Source: Chitinophaga pinensis (GTDB taxonomy: Bacteria > Bacteroidota > Bacteroidia > NS11-12g > UBA9320). From it: a stretch of DNA of 61,881 nt. Positions within the stretch are counted from its first letter, which is position 1; each line of letters begins with the position of its first letter. The stretch is from positions 1 to 61,881 of the forward strand of contig CAMDSC010000013.1 of assembly GCA_945907065.1 (NCBI GenBank). Direction: 5' to 3'. Under the pieces are notes generated by a model. The model saw nothing but the letters and a program-made list of their open reading frames with translations, did not search any database and was not told the origin of the DNA. Shown piece by piece: positions 61,781 to 61,881 of this stretch. The position numbers and the translations under genes are program-made.

Positions 61781-61881
61781 ACTAATTCAAAGTTAAATTT
61801 AAGTTTTTAATATTGGTTGATTTATTTTTTTTAAGGTTTTGATATTCGATTCTTCTATTGCGAATTGATTCTTTTTTTATT

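Noticed and set aside
1-61881. CRISPR arrays, prophage and complete insertion sequences
   Set aside because: No regularly spaced direct repeats, cas genes, transposase or phage genes are visible on either strand.

Overview
The window reads as an ordinary chromosomal stretch of an AT-rich member of the phylum Bacteroidota. The signs are a SusC/SusD pair, type IX secretion (T9SS) sorting domains of both the A and B kind, a PorV/PorQ-family porin, the families DUF4290, DUF1573, DUF2723 and DUF4468, menaquinone genes, and promoters of the Bacteroidota type (TTG about 20 bases before TAnnTTTG). A Chitinophagales, Sphingobacteriales or Cytophagales relative is plausible, but the sequence alone does not fix the order. 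Gene density is high, no gene-free stretch exceeds 300 bases, and I see no prophage, complete insertion sequence or CRISPR array.

Layout. 1-3404: end of a TonB operon (TonB, small membrane protein, PstS-like lipoprotein, TPR protein). 3487-8267: radC, a WD40 protein overlapping a RidA/AmnD-like gene, an enoyl-CoA hydratase, and three tandem DUF1573 genes. 8338-13846: a PLP desulfhydrase, lpxK, then a minus-strand run nth - YhcG-type nuclease - menA - menC. 14084-17799: a lipoprotein, then kbl overlapping an SDR gene. 17968-26797: ftsH, a tail-specific protease, and a minus-strand housekeeping block (DUF4290, murA, tlpA-like, grpE, dnaJ). 26909-31587: an isolated SusC/SusD pair with a clear promoter. 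31711-33639: recR, tRNA-Pro(GGG), a small lipoprotein and tmk. 33754-38948: two convergent T9SS cargo proteins. 39051-42917: a GreA-like protein, an unknown membrane protein, DUF2461, and a rimK/rimB pair split by a four-helix-bundle gene in repeats. 43043-46373: a Bax-inhibitor-1 protein and a TPP riboswitch controlling a TonB receptor. 46440-52860: a conserved hypothetical, a class V aminotransferase-like protein, DUF4468, AcpH-like plus PorV-like genes, fabH and pdxA. 52892-55923: a MacAB-like exporter operon. 56155-61780: DUF2723, rlmB, radA and a short cytochrome c.

How the genes work together. The envelope dominates: TonB, the thiamin-regulated receptor and SusCD serve outer-membrane uptake; lpxK and murA make lipid A and peptidoglycan; T9SS cargo and a PorV-like porin serve surface export; the adaptor/permease/ATPase operon is an exporter. 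Protein quality control is represented by ftsH, prc, grpE and dnaJ.

The most interesting signals are: (i) a four-helix-bundle (S23) gene set in TTAATGGTTA-type inverted repeats inside the rim operon, the repeat supplying the neighbouring gene's stop codon; (ii) a DnaJ that has lost the cysteines of zinc centre I; (iii) a MurA with Asp in place of the fosfomycin-target Cys; (iv) the same nine-residue tail on two unrelated neighbouring exported proteins; (v) a Bax-inhibitor protein lacking its seventh helix; (vi) a perfect 13-bp-arm palindrome inside a YhcG-family nuclease gene that overlaps menA; and (vii) the TPP-riboswitch-controlled outer-membrane receptor. No single undescribed multi-gene system is evident; (i) is the closest candidate.
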